64,000 nt of DNA from Ptychodera flava (Eukaryota; Hemichordata; Enteropneusta; Ptychoderidae): assembly GCF_041260155.1 (NCBI RefSeq), contig NC_091942.1, positions 4,144,501-4,208,500 on the forward strand. Direction: 5' to 3'. Positions 1 through 9,556 of this stretch are shown piece by piece. The position numbers and the translations under genes were made by a program. The notes beneath the pieces were generated by a model. The model saw only the letters and a program-made list of their open reading frames with translations, did no database searches and was not told the DNA's origin. How positions within the stretch are numbered: position 1 is the first letter of the stretch; every line of letters starts with the position of its first letter.

Positions 1-529
1 ACTTTTACAAAAATAGAGAGAATTAAACCTTCAGCAACTTCCTAGAACTTTCTATCAGCTGTTATGAACCATTCTTTTCAATTGAGTATACTGGTATAAG
101 ACCAAGAAAATTAAAGTAAATGCAGTTTTGAAATTAAATGGATGACAAAAATTTGTGGATGTGTATCTATATAAAGTTAATTGCTGATGCAGTTACAATC
201 ATTAACTGTTAAATTGGTATACTAGGGTGATGTGGCCATTAGATTATCTCTGGGGTGAATTAATTAAAACTTGAGGATTTAACACTTATGAATTTGCTAC
301 AATGTCAAGTCTAGTACGGATCATGAAAATGCTTTCACAGCATTGAACGCTACAGTTGCCACACACTTGATTTAATGTCTTAATTTTCAACTCAGCTGTA
401 CTTTGCTAATAATCACAGTCACATCTTGTCTTAGCCATTACTGCCTCACCTCGGAGTAGCCACCACTGTCACTTCTTGCACTAGCCACCATTCTCAGCCA
501 TTAACATTATCTTTACAATCTCATTTCAG
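1..529 (+). other. TSC2 intron (3' part)
   Basis: No coding signal was seen. The stretch precedes a good acceptor (pyrimidine-rich, TTTCAG ending at 529) of a tuberin exon, so it is read as the downstream part of a TSC2 intron. Around 421-510 there is a short imperfect repetition of a phrase with 'tagccac(c)a'. Confidence 0.6.
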
Positions 530-621
530 ATTTGAAACATCTGATGGGTAACAGTGTTCCGAAGATTGTATCAGACAAGAACGTTGCTATGCTCTCAAGG
601 CAGATGGCATTACATGCAAAT
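530..621 (+). CDS. TSC2: TSC2 penultimate exon
   Basis: Codons start at 532 after two leading bases, so the incoming intron is phase 1. The exon ends with the AAT codon at 619-621 before gtgagt. It encodes the KIVSDKN and RQMALHAN motifs. The reading frame is open throughout, although the exon is too short to stand out as an open frame. Confidence 0.85.
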
Positions 622-1350
622 GTGAGTGCATTTGTGACTTTAGAGTGACAGCTTTTGTCAAATACTCTCTGGTGCCATGTTACAGTTAATCCACCATCTT
701 GTCAAGGCTTTGCTCCACCCTGTGTTAGTTATTTCTTAGGTTTATTCTTTTATTAGATACTTTGGTAATAATTTGACTTTTCACAGAATTGCCTTTTGTA
801 TATTTTGTGTCTTCAGATTCAACACAATCATACGACCAAGATTGCTGGTCCCTTTCAAAGTAGTTTTATCATGTGTTGCATCTGAACATTGAAAATACAG
901 AATGAGATTAAAATTAAATTCCTTTGATATATTGCTCTGATTGAAGAGTGAGAATAGATATGCATTATTTTATCCGTTCACAAAAGCTTAAACACGCAAC
1001 CCATGTCAATCTTCATTTTTGCAGTATTCGAGGGATAAATTAAATCTGGTATCAATTTCCGTTAATTCGTCAGATAATTCTCAGAAAATCTGAGACATCA
1101 AAATCATCATTGGTTTTCATCATTGTTTTTCTTCTGATAGTTGGCGTCATTGATCCACCAAAGCATGAGTAAAGGCAGTGTAGCTGGTGCCTATGCCTCA
1201 AACTGGCTTGAAAGACTTCGTCAGATCAAACGACTTGCCAGCAAGATTCAGCAGGAGACACAAGACCAGACTGCTTCACCAAGTCGTAGACCTTTCGGAG
1301 GACGTTCACGCAGTGATTCCAATTTTGATGATTTCACAGACTTGGTGTGA
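530..1350 (+). CDS. TSC2: Tuberin (TSC2), 3' end of gene, two coding exons
   Basis: C-terminus of tuberin, the GTPase-activating subunit of the TSC complex. With hamartin it switches off Rheb and so restrains mTORC1 at the lysosome. Exons 530-621 and 1141-1350 join in phase 0 across a 519-bp intron (donor gtgagt at 622, acceptor ending at 1140). The joined peptide contains KIVSDKN, then RQMALHAN followed by LASLIHQS, then a basic WLERLRQIKRL stretch, and ends in an acidic SNFDDFTDLV. The same order occurs at the end of vertebrate tuberin: KIVSDRN, RQMALHANMAS, an IARLRHIKRL-like helix and a terminal EDFTEFV-like motif. These exons cover the very end of the Rap/Ran-GAP domain and the conserved tail. 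Everything upstream, including the catalytic asparagine, lies outside the window. The stop is TGA at 1348-1350. Identity rests on recognised family motifs, not a database search. Confidence 0.88.
1141..1350 (+). CDS. TSC2: TSC2 terminal exon
   Basis: The exon starts directly after CTGATAG, with TTG (Leu) as its first codon. The first ATG, further inside, is not an initiator. It encodes 69 residues and a TGA stop. The central part is basic and Ser/Arg-rich (SPSRRPFGGRSRS), and the acidic DDFTDLV end matches the tuberin C-terminal signature. Confidence 0.88.
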   Translation: MASLIHQSMSKGSVAGAYASNWLERLRQIKRLASKIQQETQDQTASPSRRPFGGRSRSDSNFDDFTDLV

Positions 1351-3655
1351 TGATGACTCGGGGTTTTCTCCGTAGGGAGCGTTGTCTTGCAAGTTGATAA
1401 CTTTTCTGTTTCTGTGAAAATACAGTGGCAATTAGGTCACTGCAAATTTGCATATGTCCATATATGGTATCAGCCATATCAGCCATGTGTATTCACAGAA
1501 TGACAATCTTGAAAGATTCTTTGGCAAATTGGCATTTTTGATTCAGATGAATACGGTATATGTGACCATGATTGAAAGATAATTGGGCTCACAAAATTTG
1601 CATATATCAACAGAGGTGTGTCGACCATATTTATTTGCACAGTGCCTCTTTTGAAAGACCATCATCCGACAGATTGCCACCTTGATCTGGTTGAAAAAAC
1701 TGCCAGTGATTGAACGAGAATTGGTCACTGCAAATTTGCATATTTCCATATATGGTAAAAAAGAAGTAACGCAGGTTTATTCACAGAATGCCATATTTAT
1801 AGGATTATCATCTGGCAGGTTGGCATCTTTTTTGTTCTGGTGAAAATACTGTAACAGTTATCAAAGACAATTTGCTACTGCAGATTTGCATATGTCCATA
1901 TTTGGTCAAAGTTTCAGCCATAGTTTCTCTTAGAACGTCATTAATACTGTCAGTTTTTGATGTTTGCTTGTTTTTGCATTGCCATCCAAGTGAAAATAAG
2001 TTGGCTATTGTAGATAGGGGAGACTGAATTTCTTTTAAAAACAAGACTGTAATTTTATTTATTGTGAGGTGGGCATTCGATTCAGTAACCTTTGACCTCT
2101 GAACAGTGAGGTCTTGTCAAAGGAGAATTTTAATATAGCGTTAGTGATGTTGATGATTTATGGTCTATGACATGTAGAGAACACTCCATCATCTGATGTA
2201 ATTGATGTCACTTGGTGTATTCTTATTTCACGATTGGTGAAGAAAGTTGCATCTTATCTTGTGTATATCCATGGAAACACTCAACAACTATAGGAGGAGT
2301 TAGTTTCTTTCTGTGTTGCTGTTTATTCTATTTGATCAAGGAAACCAACAATGTTGTTCCAAGTCTCTCAGTCCACTACAGTGTATTTGTTTTCAAAGCC
2401 TGCTTTCTGTTATTTTATTGTAATTTCCATCTTGCTCCAGACCTGTGATTCATTTCGGCGGGTGACTGCGGTCATATCGACCTTGACATTGCATCTCCAG
2501 GACATTCAGTGACCCAAACCGTGATGCCTTTATGTGAGAGTAAGGTCAGCTTTTATGATGGTTGGAATATTGCACGGGCAAGTCTTTCGAGGGTTTTTTT
2601 GAGCATGTGTGGAAAAAAAACACCCACACCAGTCACTTTGCAAATCCATGCATATGATCCTGAGGGGCAATACTTTAATGCAGGTCATTGTGGTCTCCCA
2701 CAAAAGTCTGTGAATGGTATCAAGTCTTCCGATCTGTGCTTTTGCTACAAAAGCTGGAACTCAGAGCAATTCTGACTACCAAACTATATCACTGCATAAT
2801 GGACCTGGAAGTAAATCACAGCCCTGACACGATCTGTGCCAGAGAAATCCAATTGAAATGGATAGACTATCATCTTGTTAAATTCCTTTGCATTTGGTTT
2901 TAATTGATGTCACAAGAGTTGTAAAAGTTTCACATTTATCAGAGTGGCTTCTTCTAGAATTGCCTTTTTCTCCACCGATAACAAAGGTGTTTTCACAGTT
3001 CATTACAAATGCTTATAAATGTGTAGATATATTTTATTGTGTACTTGCAAATTTGGATGTAAAACTTCAGAGCATGACTTGAAAGTTTAATTCTTGCTTT
3101 GTTGCAGCCATAAATGTTGCTTTTTATTTTCAATATGTCCAAATTCCATTTGACTTTCGGATTTGATTTTGAAAAAGAGACTCTCATAGTATCAATAAAT
3201 CATTTTGTGATGAATTTGCAGAAAAATTACGATAAAAAACAGCATGCAATTTCTAAATTCAGTGGCTGAATTGAAAGCTATATGTTGCCAAACAAATCTT
3301 TGGATCCCCAGGCAAAAGATTAAATTATGTACAATTAATATTTCTAGCATATCAATTGGTATCATTTATGAGTGAATATTTTGAAAAACTCCAACAATGG
3401 AGTGGTGATGACTTTATTATAAAATTTACATGATCAGATATGCCATCATTTATTTTTTTGAATTTTTGATTTTCTTTTGGTTTAACCATGCAATACACTA
3501 ATGAACTGTGAATTAACTATTAATCTAAGTGATTGCAATGAAATGATGTATTTTGCTTGGTTGTCAAGACATGTCTGACTTCACTTACTGAGAAAACTGT
3601 CAAATATGATAAACTGTATATACATGTATGTAGGGTAGCTCTACAGATGAATAAA
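1351..3655 (+). other. Probable TSC2 3' untranslated and downstream region
   Basis: No coding exon was seen. The first canonical AATAAA on + after the stop is at 3194-3199 and another is at 3650-3655. Either could end the TSC2 mRNA, which would give a long 3' UTR, or transcription may use a non-canonical signal nearer the stop. A degenerate repeat sits within it at about 1395-1960. Confidence 0.35.
1395..1960 (+). repeat. Degenerate ~145-bp tandem repeat with octamer and CArG-like motifs
   Basis: Four diverged units are recognised by ATTTGCAT at 1446, 1596, 1734 and 1884 (spacings 150, 138 and 150). Each is preceded by a phrase like 'attggtcactgca'. In three of the four, a CArG-type decamer follows within about 12 bases: CCATATATGG at 1458 and 1746, and CCATATTTGG at 1896. 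Phrases such as 'tattcacagaatg' also recur between units. Confidence 0.7.
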
Positions 3656-3699
3656 CCGTAATGTTATGTTGAAATGCTAAACAATGGTCCCATGTTGGT

Positions 3700-3905
3700 A
3701 TTTTTTTATCACAACTGGAAGTTGTGATATAGAGGTGGTTTCAACCGGTGTTTGATGTCGTCCATTTCCGTAAACGACAAAAAGTCAAAAACTGCTGAAC
3801 AGACTGCGTTAATATTTGGTACCGATACATAGACTGGTTCCAAGGTTCCAATTCCGAAAAATGGAGCCAAACGGAGCGGAGGTTATATAGTTTTGGGAAA
3901 TTTCT
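3700..3905. repeat. Probable dispersed repeat segment
   Basis: It starts with a small hairpin (atcacaactggaagttgtgat at 3709-3729, two 8-base arms) and continues with low-complexity 'scale-like' text typical of dispersed noncoding repeats in this window. No second copy was found here, so the repeat call is an inference from composition. Nothing else was recognised between 3905 and 4880. Confidence 0.3.
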
Positions 3906-4884
3906 AACCCCCCTTTTTAACTAATTGATTTTAGGGGTCTTTCATATATGTAGTTTTGGAATGTACACCAATCCTGCATTGTGGACTGTTTTATGAGTTG
4001 TGGAACAGAAATGAGGTTTTGATGAATGTTAGAAATATGCAGGATGGCTGATTCAAAGTATAAGAGATTTCTATGCTCTTTTGGGTATCAAAAGCAATAA
4101 AAAAAACCATATTTCATAGTTTAGATTCTCACTTTTGAGATGACCCTAAGCATTTGTTATGTAACATCCTTGAGTCAATATACAGACTTTGACATTCCTG
4201 AGATTAAGTATCCATGACCTCACATGTTACAGTCTTTCACTACCATGGTATGGCCCAAACCCATTGTTATCAATGGTGAGTGTGGACCTGTCTACAGGAA
4301 ATTGGGGTGAACAGGTTAGACAATGCCATGACAAGTTGCAAGGTAGCACCAGCATAGAGTCCTACGCATGTCCATGTGTTCTCACAGGAAATTACAGGGA
4401 AAAAATTATTTGAGAAGTTTCTCTCCTTTAAATAGAAGTATATAACAATTTAAACCTGTCATGGATGGATTGCTCTCAAATGATCTGAAACACAGTTATT
4501 GCCCATTAGCAACAAATCTATAGCAAGATTTATGTAAAGTTCATGAACTTACACAAGGTATTAGACAAAAGATGACCATGACTTTGCTACTTTTCAACAT
4601 TTATTTCATTCAGATTTCCTCAGCTTAGTGTATAATTTTGTAATCTTAATTACTGTCAACTTAGCTTTACTCACTTATTCTAACCTCATTATTCTTACAC
4701 TACCGTTATACCTTATAACCACAAAATTTCAAGAGATGCATATATGATTGTCACTTAACAAACAATTTACAAATATGTCTTCTGCTGTTTTCTCCATATA
4801 CATATACATGTCCCTTTCTCATAAAAATGGGCTTAAAATCGCAATGTGAAAAATAGTCTTTCAGCTGTATATTGCTCATTGACT

Positions 4885-5700
4885 TCGTGGTCTGTCTAAT
4901 TAGTCTCCACGGACACCGTCCGGGGGGACTTATAGGTTTGGTCATGTCCATGTGTGCGTGCCTGCGTCCGTGTGTGCATCCGTCCGTCTGTTCACGCAGA
5001 TATCTCAGACATGCCCAGGTCAATTTCTTTCAAACTTTGCACAAGGATAGTACCCTACCCCATACAGATGCACGTCGATTTGGCCATGTTAGAGGACTTT
5101 TAGTTTACACCACCATAGACTACCATGTATAAGTCAGCTGTCTATAGAATCCCATGTATAAGGCCAAGTAAAATAAAAATTTAGTTTGTCATCATATTCA
5201 TATTGCAAAAAGGATTCAGTGACACAGTTTTTAGTCCCCATGGATGAAGTCCAGGGCCTTATAGATTGGGTCATGTCCTCCGTTCACGCAGATATATAAA
5301 ATATTTTGACAAAATCTCCCGTGACCTCGGTGACCTTTGACCTCAAATATACATATTTGTCCATAACTCAGTAACCACAAGTGCTACACCCTTCATATAT
5401 GGTATGATGGGACACCTTATGACGCCACATATTGTACCTCATTAATTATGTGCATATCTAATTTGAGCGAGCCAATAGAGCTAGGTCTGATTTTTGGTAT
5501 ATAGGGATGACTTAGCAATTCAATTTTTTTGACAAAATGTCACATGACCTCAGTGACATTTGACCTGAAATATACATATTTGTCCATAACTCAGTAACCA
5601 CAAGTGCTACACCCTTCATATATGGTATGATGGGACACCGCATGACGCCACATATTGTACCTCATTAATTATGAGTAGTTTCACAATGTGCCAGTTGTGA
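4885..5700 (+). repeat. Dispersed repeat, family with ~226-bp internal units (copy 1)
   Basis: Same family as the long blocks at 18.0-19.3 and 21.8-23.3 kb, but in the opposite orientation. It shows the phrases 'tctgttcacgcagatatctcagacatgcc', a 'ggccttatag...gggtcatgtcc' segment and two copies of a unit containing 'ccataactcagtaaccac' (5361 and 5584, period 223). Short open frames here are incidental. Confidence 0.8.
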
Positions 5701-5819
5701 TCAAGTGCCATTGGCGCTATTTTTTATTTCTCAATTAAAGTAGAACGTGCCTCAGGGAGACAAATATTTGGAATTTCAAATTTTCACAATACTACCTCTT
5801 GCAGGAGGCTCAATTTTAG

Positions 5820-6180
5820 CTCACTTGTGTCACACTAGTGGGCTTATGGTTTAGCGATGTCGGTCTGTGTCTGTCTGTCTGTCTGTATACACAATACCTC
5901 AAGAACGGCTGGACAGATTTCAACCAAATTTTGTACATAGCTTTAAATATCCAATGGCAAGAACTCATTTTGGTGGGCATGGTATGCATATTAATGAAGT
6001 AAAGTTTTCATTTTTCTGTTACATGGTTGTCTATGGGACGCATGATGACCATAGTGATGAAAACTGCCATATAAATTGTAATATGCAAGAAATTATAATA
6101 TTTAGAGCATCATGCCAATTTAATGACAATTTGAATATTGTAATTAGTGGTAGAATTCTGAAATTGGTTCACCAATTTTG
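5820..6180 (+). repeat. Probable dispersed repeat starting with a CTGT-rich head
   Basis: The segment begins near a TCTG/CTGT run (5863-5888) and reads like other low-level dispersed repeats: a 'cctcaagaacggctggacag' phrase followed by AT-rich text. The open frame at 5867-6181 has no recognisable protein motif. No second copy is present in the window, so the call is tentative. Confidence 0.3.
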
Positions 6181-6608
6181 ATAAAACGTGCAGATATTGA
6201 AGTGACAGACACAGTGTTGATGGTATATTAAAGCATACAACATGCCACGCAAACGCAATGTTTGACCAATGCTTACAACTTCGGAGAAACAATAACAAGC
6301 TGTACTTACAGTAAAGCAAACTGAATAAATTAAATATAAAGTATTTGTACTAAGCTCATTCATCAAAAACCCAAGCATATCCTAGAAATTTACACAACAA
6401 ATCCCGAGATCCTACAAATTTACAGTATAAATCTCATAAAGTTACAGTGCTTGTAAAAACGTCAACGTGGTTAAAACGGGACTCCCAATCGCATGTAACA
6501 AAGAGTTATCGCTCAACATTTGAGTTAGTCTTATGATCTTCACAACGGAAATCTTTCTTTTCTGAATATTTATTGACATGCCCCGAGGTCCGCTAGAACC
6601 AATCTTAC

Positions 6609-6716
6609 CTTTTTTCTTCCCCTCTGCAACAGAGCTCATACAGAAAGGAGGAGACGAATGCTGGGATATGTTTTCAAGCAATTGCAAAATAGCCCTGTTC
6701 ACAAAACTTATGCTTC
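6609..6716 (-). CDS. Candidate exon B of an unidentified minus-strand gene
   Basis: On the minus strand the exon has an acceptor (GCAGCAG before 6716) and a strong donor (gtaagatt after 6609). With phase-1 ends it encodes about 35 residues including SFVNRAILQLLENISQHS and a lysine-rich GKKKG end. It joins exon A (6794-6892) without breaking the frame. The peptide is amphipathic and leucine-rich, as in helical-repeat proteins, but I do not recognise the family. A chance open stretch cannot be excluded. Confidence 0.4.
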
Positions 6717-6793
6717 CTGCTGCTACCTCCATGCTTCAGGAAATAGGTGGAGGAGAATGAATGAAAGGCAAGCTGAAGCTAAATGACAAATAC

Positions 6794-6892
6794 CTTTAAC
6801 ATATGGCAGACAATTTTGGCTTTCCAAAATTTCAATGAGCAACGCAAAGTGCCCACTACAGACATGCCTAAAATCTGCTTCACTCAGGTCTA
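6794..6892 (-). CDS. Candidate exon A of an unidentified minus-strand gene
   Basis: On the minus strand it is bounded by an acceptor (cattgtcctag) and a donor (gtatttg). It is a 99-bp symmetric phase-1 exon encoding about 32 residues, including FRHVCSGHFALLIEILES and NCLPYVK. It precedes exon B on the minus strand across a 77-bp intron, which is short but workable. Both exons would belong to a gene converging tail-to-tail with TSC2. I could not name the protein. Confidence 0.4.
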
Positions 6893-7016
6893 CTAGGACA
6901 ATGACGAGAGTCAAAGTCAAAATTAAGTTTTGATACTACACAGGATTAGAAGGTTGAGTAGCGAGTTGATTGGGCAGAAAGTTTGTTGCACTGATCGTTG
7001 CCTGCTTAGTAGAGAT

Positions 7017-7196
7017 CACAGGGTCTGGCGAGCAATATTTGTCTATAAGTTATGTATATGATCAATAAATGTCTTGTATTCAACTTTTTTTCATTATGAC
7101 ACAGGTAAGGCTTGTTTAAAGAAAAAAAGTTTAATACAAGACATTTATTGATCATATTCATAACTTCTAGACGAATATTGCTCGCCAGACCCTGTG
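7017..7196. mobile_element. 180-bp palindromic element (foldback MITE)
   Basis: The left arm starts CACAGGGTCTGGCGAGCAAT (7017) and the right arm ends with its complement at 7196. Most of the ~75-bp arms pair, including 'caataaatgtcttgta' against 'tacaagacatttattg', around a short centre near 7105. A diverged right-arm-like copy lies at about 33766-33841, supporting a mobile or dispersed family. Confidence 0.75.
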
Positions 7197-7430
7197 GTAC
7201 AGATTGGTAAAGTCTATCTGTTCTGCAACTACCACCGTCCGCAACGAAACCGTGAGTCGATCCGAAGCTGGAAGCTGAAGTACTTGACGAAATATGGTCG
7301 CAGGTTGCCCGGTAAAGGTTGCGAGAAATTCTTTGACAGTCACGGAATCTGACGTTGCTGAAATAAACTGCTCATGAGTTAGTTTCATCTTCTTAATTTT
7401 CTGTTCTCCTCTCCTCTCGGAGCGTTGCAT
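7197..7430 (-). CDS. Possible minus-strand exon, unassigned
   Basis: An open minus-strand frame of about 78 codons runs up to the palindromic element. It has a basic start and a mixed, protein-like composition (VKEFLATFTGQ, LQLPASDRL). An internal TTTATTTCAG could act as an acceptor. No family is recognised, and nothing proves it is spliced to the neighbouring candidate exons. It could be chance. Confidence 0.18.
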
Positions 7431-7557
7431 TCATTTCTCGTCATCGGTATCATACGCTAATTCGTCAGACATCTATTCGTAGACGATCCTCCAGCCGAAT
7501 TCGCTCGTCAGCTAATTTAGATAATTTCATACGATAAGTAACGAGACAAATACCTTA

Positions 7558-7903
7558 CTTCAGAGACTTCTTTGCTTTTTCGTTTGCCCCTTTGGAGACT
7601 GCATACAATGAGACTTCCAGGTGATCAGATACTCTTTCTTCGTGCTCAAACTGCTGTCTGTTGCATGATGTACGGAACTTCGTAAGTGTCACCCTCACAT
7701 TCTGGGCAGCGTAATGAATGGTTTCTGAATTGTTCTAACTGAACTTCCTCTTGAATCGTGCGAGGTAGCTTCAACTGTCGAGATGGGGCAAGAATTGCCA
7801 GTAATGATGCTACGCCAGGTGGCGTTGACGTCAGCTCCTTAGTATCTCTGCAGTGTTGACTGTTGTGTGGACATCGTGGAGTTTCGACCGAGACTGAAGA
7901 CAA
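7558..7903 (-). CDS. Possible minus-strand exon or remnant with Cys-rich motifs
   Basis: The minus-strand frame from 7903 to 7646 encodes about 85 residues with RCPHNSQHC and RCPECEG, reminiscent of zinc-binding RING or B-box cysteines but incomplete. A second frame across 7558-7660 (RQQFEHEERVSDHLEVSLY...) stays open to a gtaagg donor. The two frames disagree, so this may be a decayed gene fragment. Function unknown. Confidence 0.18.
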
Positions 7904-7929
7904 AAGACCTTAAGTTTACGCCAATATTA

Positions 7930-8121
7930 AACACCTATTGCCTGGTCATGAGGGCTAAAGCGCCCGTCTATCACCCCGAGGGACCGTCTGTTACCAGAAA
8001 CACATCGCTATTCCCCGAGGCCGTAGGCCGAGGGGTATAGCGATGTGTTTCTGGTAACACACGGCCACGAGGAGTAATAGACGAGCGCTATAGCCCGAAT
8101 AAAGACCAGGCTATAGGTGTT
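7930..8121. mobile_element. 192-bp foldback element
   Basis: A nearly complete inverted repeat runs from AACACCTATTGCCTGGTC at 7930 to GACCAGGCTATAGGTGTT ending at 8121. The inner arms are almost perfect: TTACCAGAAACACATCGCTA pairs with TAGCGATGTGTTTCTGGTAA. A GC-rich tip (CCCCGAGGCC/GGCCGAGGGG) is centred near 8026. It is noncoding and could form a long hairpin as DNA or RNA. Confidence 0.85.
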
Positions 8122-8641
8122 TTATAACACACCACATGCTCATGTTGTATTGTTATATAGTTTTTAATGTGTTTTGATATTTTGCACCACAACAATCCAT
8201 TGTGACAAGTTTACCTGGCGATGTGCGGTTTCAGTTGTACGTACGTGGTAACACTATCTTTCGAAAAATATTCTAAGCATACCTAGCGACATCCTTAGTT
8301 GCACTTTAATCTTTTCCGTCGATGAGCTGTTCAAATTCCTACGCTGTTGGAATGTTGGAAAATGTTGGAAAATCTGTTTTAGGGAATGTGTCGTCACCTA
8401 TCCCGGACGCACATCACGTTCTAGTCACCGCCATTGTTGCAAAGCTGCAGACGACACTACGGTCACGTGACCGGGCACTTTTCCAAATTTGGTCACAACT
8501 ATTTCCTTAGGGAAATAGCTTTTCAAAAATACCCTCTGACGTCACTTTGTCGAATCGATTGGGACTAGACATATCTATTTTCTCGTCACGTGACGTATTC
8601 TGGCGAATCGCGACACGGAATGAGCATGTGGTGTGTTATAA
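8122..8641. mobile_element. 520-bp element with 22-bp terminal inverted repeats
   Basis: A 22-base sequence at 8122-8143 (TTATAACACACC followed by ACATGCTCAT) recurs as its exact reverse complement at 8620-8641. The interior has no coding capacity. It directly abuts the foldback element on its left, so the two may be one composite element. The superfamily cannot be assigned because no clear target duplication is visible. Confidence 0.7.
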
Positions 8642-8799
8642 TATATATTATAACATCTGGTGGAGCTCTTGGAGTATGTAAAGTTATCACAGGCTTAGTT
8701 TATTTTCAGTGAAAGACAGAGTGCATATTTGTTGAAAACCAGCATTTTCAATGCACAATGGGGTGAGCATGGAGGTAAACCATTTGCGAAAGCTTCCCT

Positions 8800-9085
8800 T
8801 GAGTCTCTTCTATTTCATACAAACCTGTTTGAAATTTGGAAGACAAGGTTAGGTTTTCCTAGCGATCCGATGCGTTTTCTTTGAGTCGGTGCAGTAGTGA
8901 GTAAGTATGTGAGGGGTGAAACTCACCTGTATGCAATCTTTCACTTGTTTGTTTCTTGTCTTACTTTATATTTATGTTTTCATTGTCTTTTTGTCGTGTT
9001 TGATTTTCTTGTTTTTCTTTGTCATTTTTATCTTTTCTCTTTTCTTCACGAAATGAACCTGTATTTTGGGCAACCTGTTGGAAAA

Positions 9086-9116
<31 letters not shown>

Positions 9117-9225
9117 ATATTGCGTTCACCCCACTCACTCATCTCATATGAGAACAGAACAAAACATTGCACCAACCCCATTCACACACACTTACAAATC
9201 ACCAACTTGAACCAAGTCTAGGATA
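8800..9225. repeat. Dispersed repeat (copy 1) interrupted by an AAAT-tailed segment
   Basis: It matches 56770-57030 in several blocks: 'acaaacct(g/a)tttg', 'gttttc(c/t)(t/c)agcgat', 'gcagtagtg', 'attgcgttcaccccactca' and 'gaac(c/t)aagtct'. The copy here carries extra T-rich sequence (8940-9085) ending in an (AAAT)n run at 9086-9119, consistent with a retroposon inserted into the repeat. Confidence 0.65.
9086..9119. repeat. (AAAT)n microsatellite
   Basis: Eight or more AAAT units. Its position at the end of a segment absent from the related copy at 56.8 kb suggests a retroposon tail. Confidence 0.9.
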
Positions 9226-9493
9226 AGGGCAGTGTTATCAGTACAAAATATGACGAAGGACAAGATTGCTCATCACAACCGATAAAAACAATTTTGTGGA
9301 CAACTCCCCACAGGTGATTTGCAAAATGATACGTTTAGAATGAGACTTTTGATAACTGCGATTAAACATGCTTTCGATTTATTTTCCCTCATCTTAATTA
9401 TTCTTGTCGTAAAACATACTTTTTTGATTCAAATCCAACAGTTATGTTGAAAAATAATGCCAGTCAGTACAAGAGTTGGTCTCCTCACAATCA

Positions 9494-9556
9494 GACTAAA
9501 CGATCCGCTGCTCAACGGCGCTCTCTACGCTCCCTCGAGCGACCGATCTTTCAGTC
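9494..9556. repeat. 63-bp palindromic repeat
   Basis: It runs from 'gactaaacgatcc' to 'gatctttcagtc' with inner 'ggcgctctctacgctccctcgagcg'-type text. The arms are self-complementary, and the element shares its sequence with the longer palindrome at 16753-16867. Confidence 0.65.
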
